Source of the DNA: Candidatus Bathyarchaeota archaeon
GTDB lineage: Archaea > Thermoproteota > Bathyarchaeia > Bathyarchaeales > Bathyarchaeaceae
Direction of reading: 5' to 3'
DNA length: 5,227 bases
NCBI GenBank assembly: GCA_020350305.1
Contig: CP070709.1
Span: 469,511-474,737, forward strand
Shown here: one piece after another, positions 4,711-5,227 of the stretch
How the letters are laid out: every line of letters begins with the position of its first letter
Position numbering within the stretch: position 1 is the first letter of the stretch
Translations under genes and position numbers: made by a program
The notes under the pieces: generated by a model
Told to the model about the DNA's origin: nothing
The model's database searches: none
What the model saw: the letters and a program-made list of their open reading frames with translations, nothing else

Positions 4711-5227
4711 TCAGTACTCTTTCGGCATCATCTCAAGTTCTTTGTAGGCGAAGACTGGACCGTCTTTGCACACGAACTTGTTTCCTATGTTGCACCTTCC
4801 GCACTTTCCGATGCCGCACTTCATCCTCATCTCGAGAGACAAAAAGACATTCTCGGGAGGGAATCCGAGTTCGTTAATAACTGGCATGGTGAACTTTATC
4901 ATTATAGGTGGGCCGCAGACGATGGCGATGGCGTTGTCTGAGCTTGGTGCAACCTCCTTGAGAACGGCTGGGACAAAGCCAACTAATCCAGTCCAGTCGG
5001 GAACAGCGCGGTCTATGGTCACGTTAAGGTTGATGTCGTCCCTTTTCCCCCAGGCTTCAAGGTCGTATTTGTAGCTGAGTTCGCCTGGGTTGCGGGCTCC
5101 GTAGATAACCGTCAAGTCCTTGAATCTATCTCTGTTTGCCTCGTGAAGTATGAATTTGGTTAGAGACCTCAGCGTCGTGAAGGCGAAGCCTCCTCCGACG
5201 ATAACAACATTGCGGTCTTCCATTTTC
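4711..5227 (-). CDS. Sulfhydrogenase-gamma/AsrB/PyrK-like flavoprotein, C-terminal part (5' end beyond window)
   Basis: At least 171 codons are visible, and the gene runs off the right edge. An ATG at 5221-5223 is probably internal (KMEDRNVVIVGGG), since full-length relatives have about 100 residues of FAD-binding barrel before this point. Counting from that Met, the NAD(P)-binding Rossmann start is VGGGFAFTTLRSL (9-21), YGARNP is at 41-46 and the NAD-site motif CGPPIMIK at 103-110. The [2Fe-2S] cluster is C136, C141, C144 and C152, spaced CX4CX2CX7C, as in PyrK, AsrB and the gamma subunit of archaeal sulfhydrogenase. Such subunits pass electrons between NAD(P)H and iron-sulfur partners through FAD. 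The partner, in a hydrogenase, sulfite reductase or Hdr-type complex, would lie past the window end. Hydrogenase/sulfur reductase gamma is my preferred reading; the DHOD electron-transfer subunit is the alternative. It converges with the winged-helix gene, 19 bp apart. Confidence 0.85.
   Translation of the reverse strand, partial: KMEDRNVVIVGGGFAFTTLRSLTKFILHEANRDRFKDLTVIYGARNPGELSYKYDLEAWGKRDDINLNVTIDRAVPDWTGLVGFVPAVLKEVAPSSDNAIAIVCGPPIMIKFTMPVINELGFPPENVFLSLEMRMKCGIGKCGRCNIGNKFVCKDGPVFAYKELEMMPKEY

Overview
The window looks archaeal. Several starts have no Shine-Dalgarno (SD) sequence but sit 25-35 bp after TATA-like boxes, which suggests leaderless transcripts, while other genes have good SD sites. 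The gene content also fits an archaeon: a COG1856-type radical SAM protein, a GcvH lipoyl carrier, a MoeB/ThiF-type E1-like protein, a tiny winged-helix protein and a sulfhydrogenase-gamma-like flavoprotein. A Bathyarchaeia-like lineage is my impression only; nothing here proves it.

Region 1 (1-1178) is loosely packed. It opens with a tRNA-like 3' end carrying an encoded CCA (71-98), with no recognisable tRNA body upstream. Next come a DUF3243-like small protein on the minus strand (145-426) and two small overlapping plus-strand ORFs (572-835 and about 795-911). The second of these follows a textbook SD but starts at a non-standard codon. A gene-poor 267-bp stretch (912-1178) ends the region. 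Four (GC)4 or (CG)4 blocks of 8 bp occur here and nowhere else in the window.

Region 2 (1179-4358) holds the metabolic genes. A radical SAM enzyme (1179-2165) belongs to the biotin-synthase-like group that, from memory, includes the archaeal lipoyl synthase pair LipS1/LipS2. It converges stop-on-stop with an alpha/beta hydrolase of epoxide-hydrolase type (minus, 2162-3040). An E1-like adenylating enzyme (3137-3874) diverges from the hydrolase across a short promoter region with an 8-bp inverted repeat. It is followed 22 bp later by gcvH (3897-4358). The LipS-like enzyme and GcvH suggest a lipoyl assembly neighbourhood. The E1-like protein could be tied to sulfur or carrier-protein chemistry, but that link is inferred from position only.

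Region 3 (4359-5227) has a palindrome-rich intergenic region, a 62-residue winged-helix protein (4503-4691), and the C-terminal part of a [2Fe-2S] flavoprotein electron-transfer subunit on the minus strand (4711 to beyond the window end).

I see no CRISPR array, insertion sequence or complete defence system. The best leads are the clustered GC blocks, the tRNA-like remnant, the E1-like protein lacking its crossover cysteine beside gcvH, and the frame anomaly in the small ORF pair.
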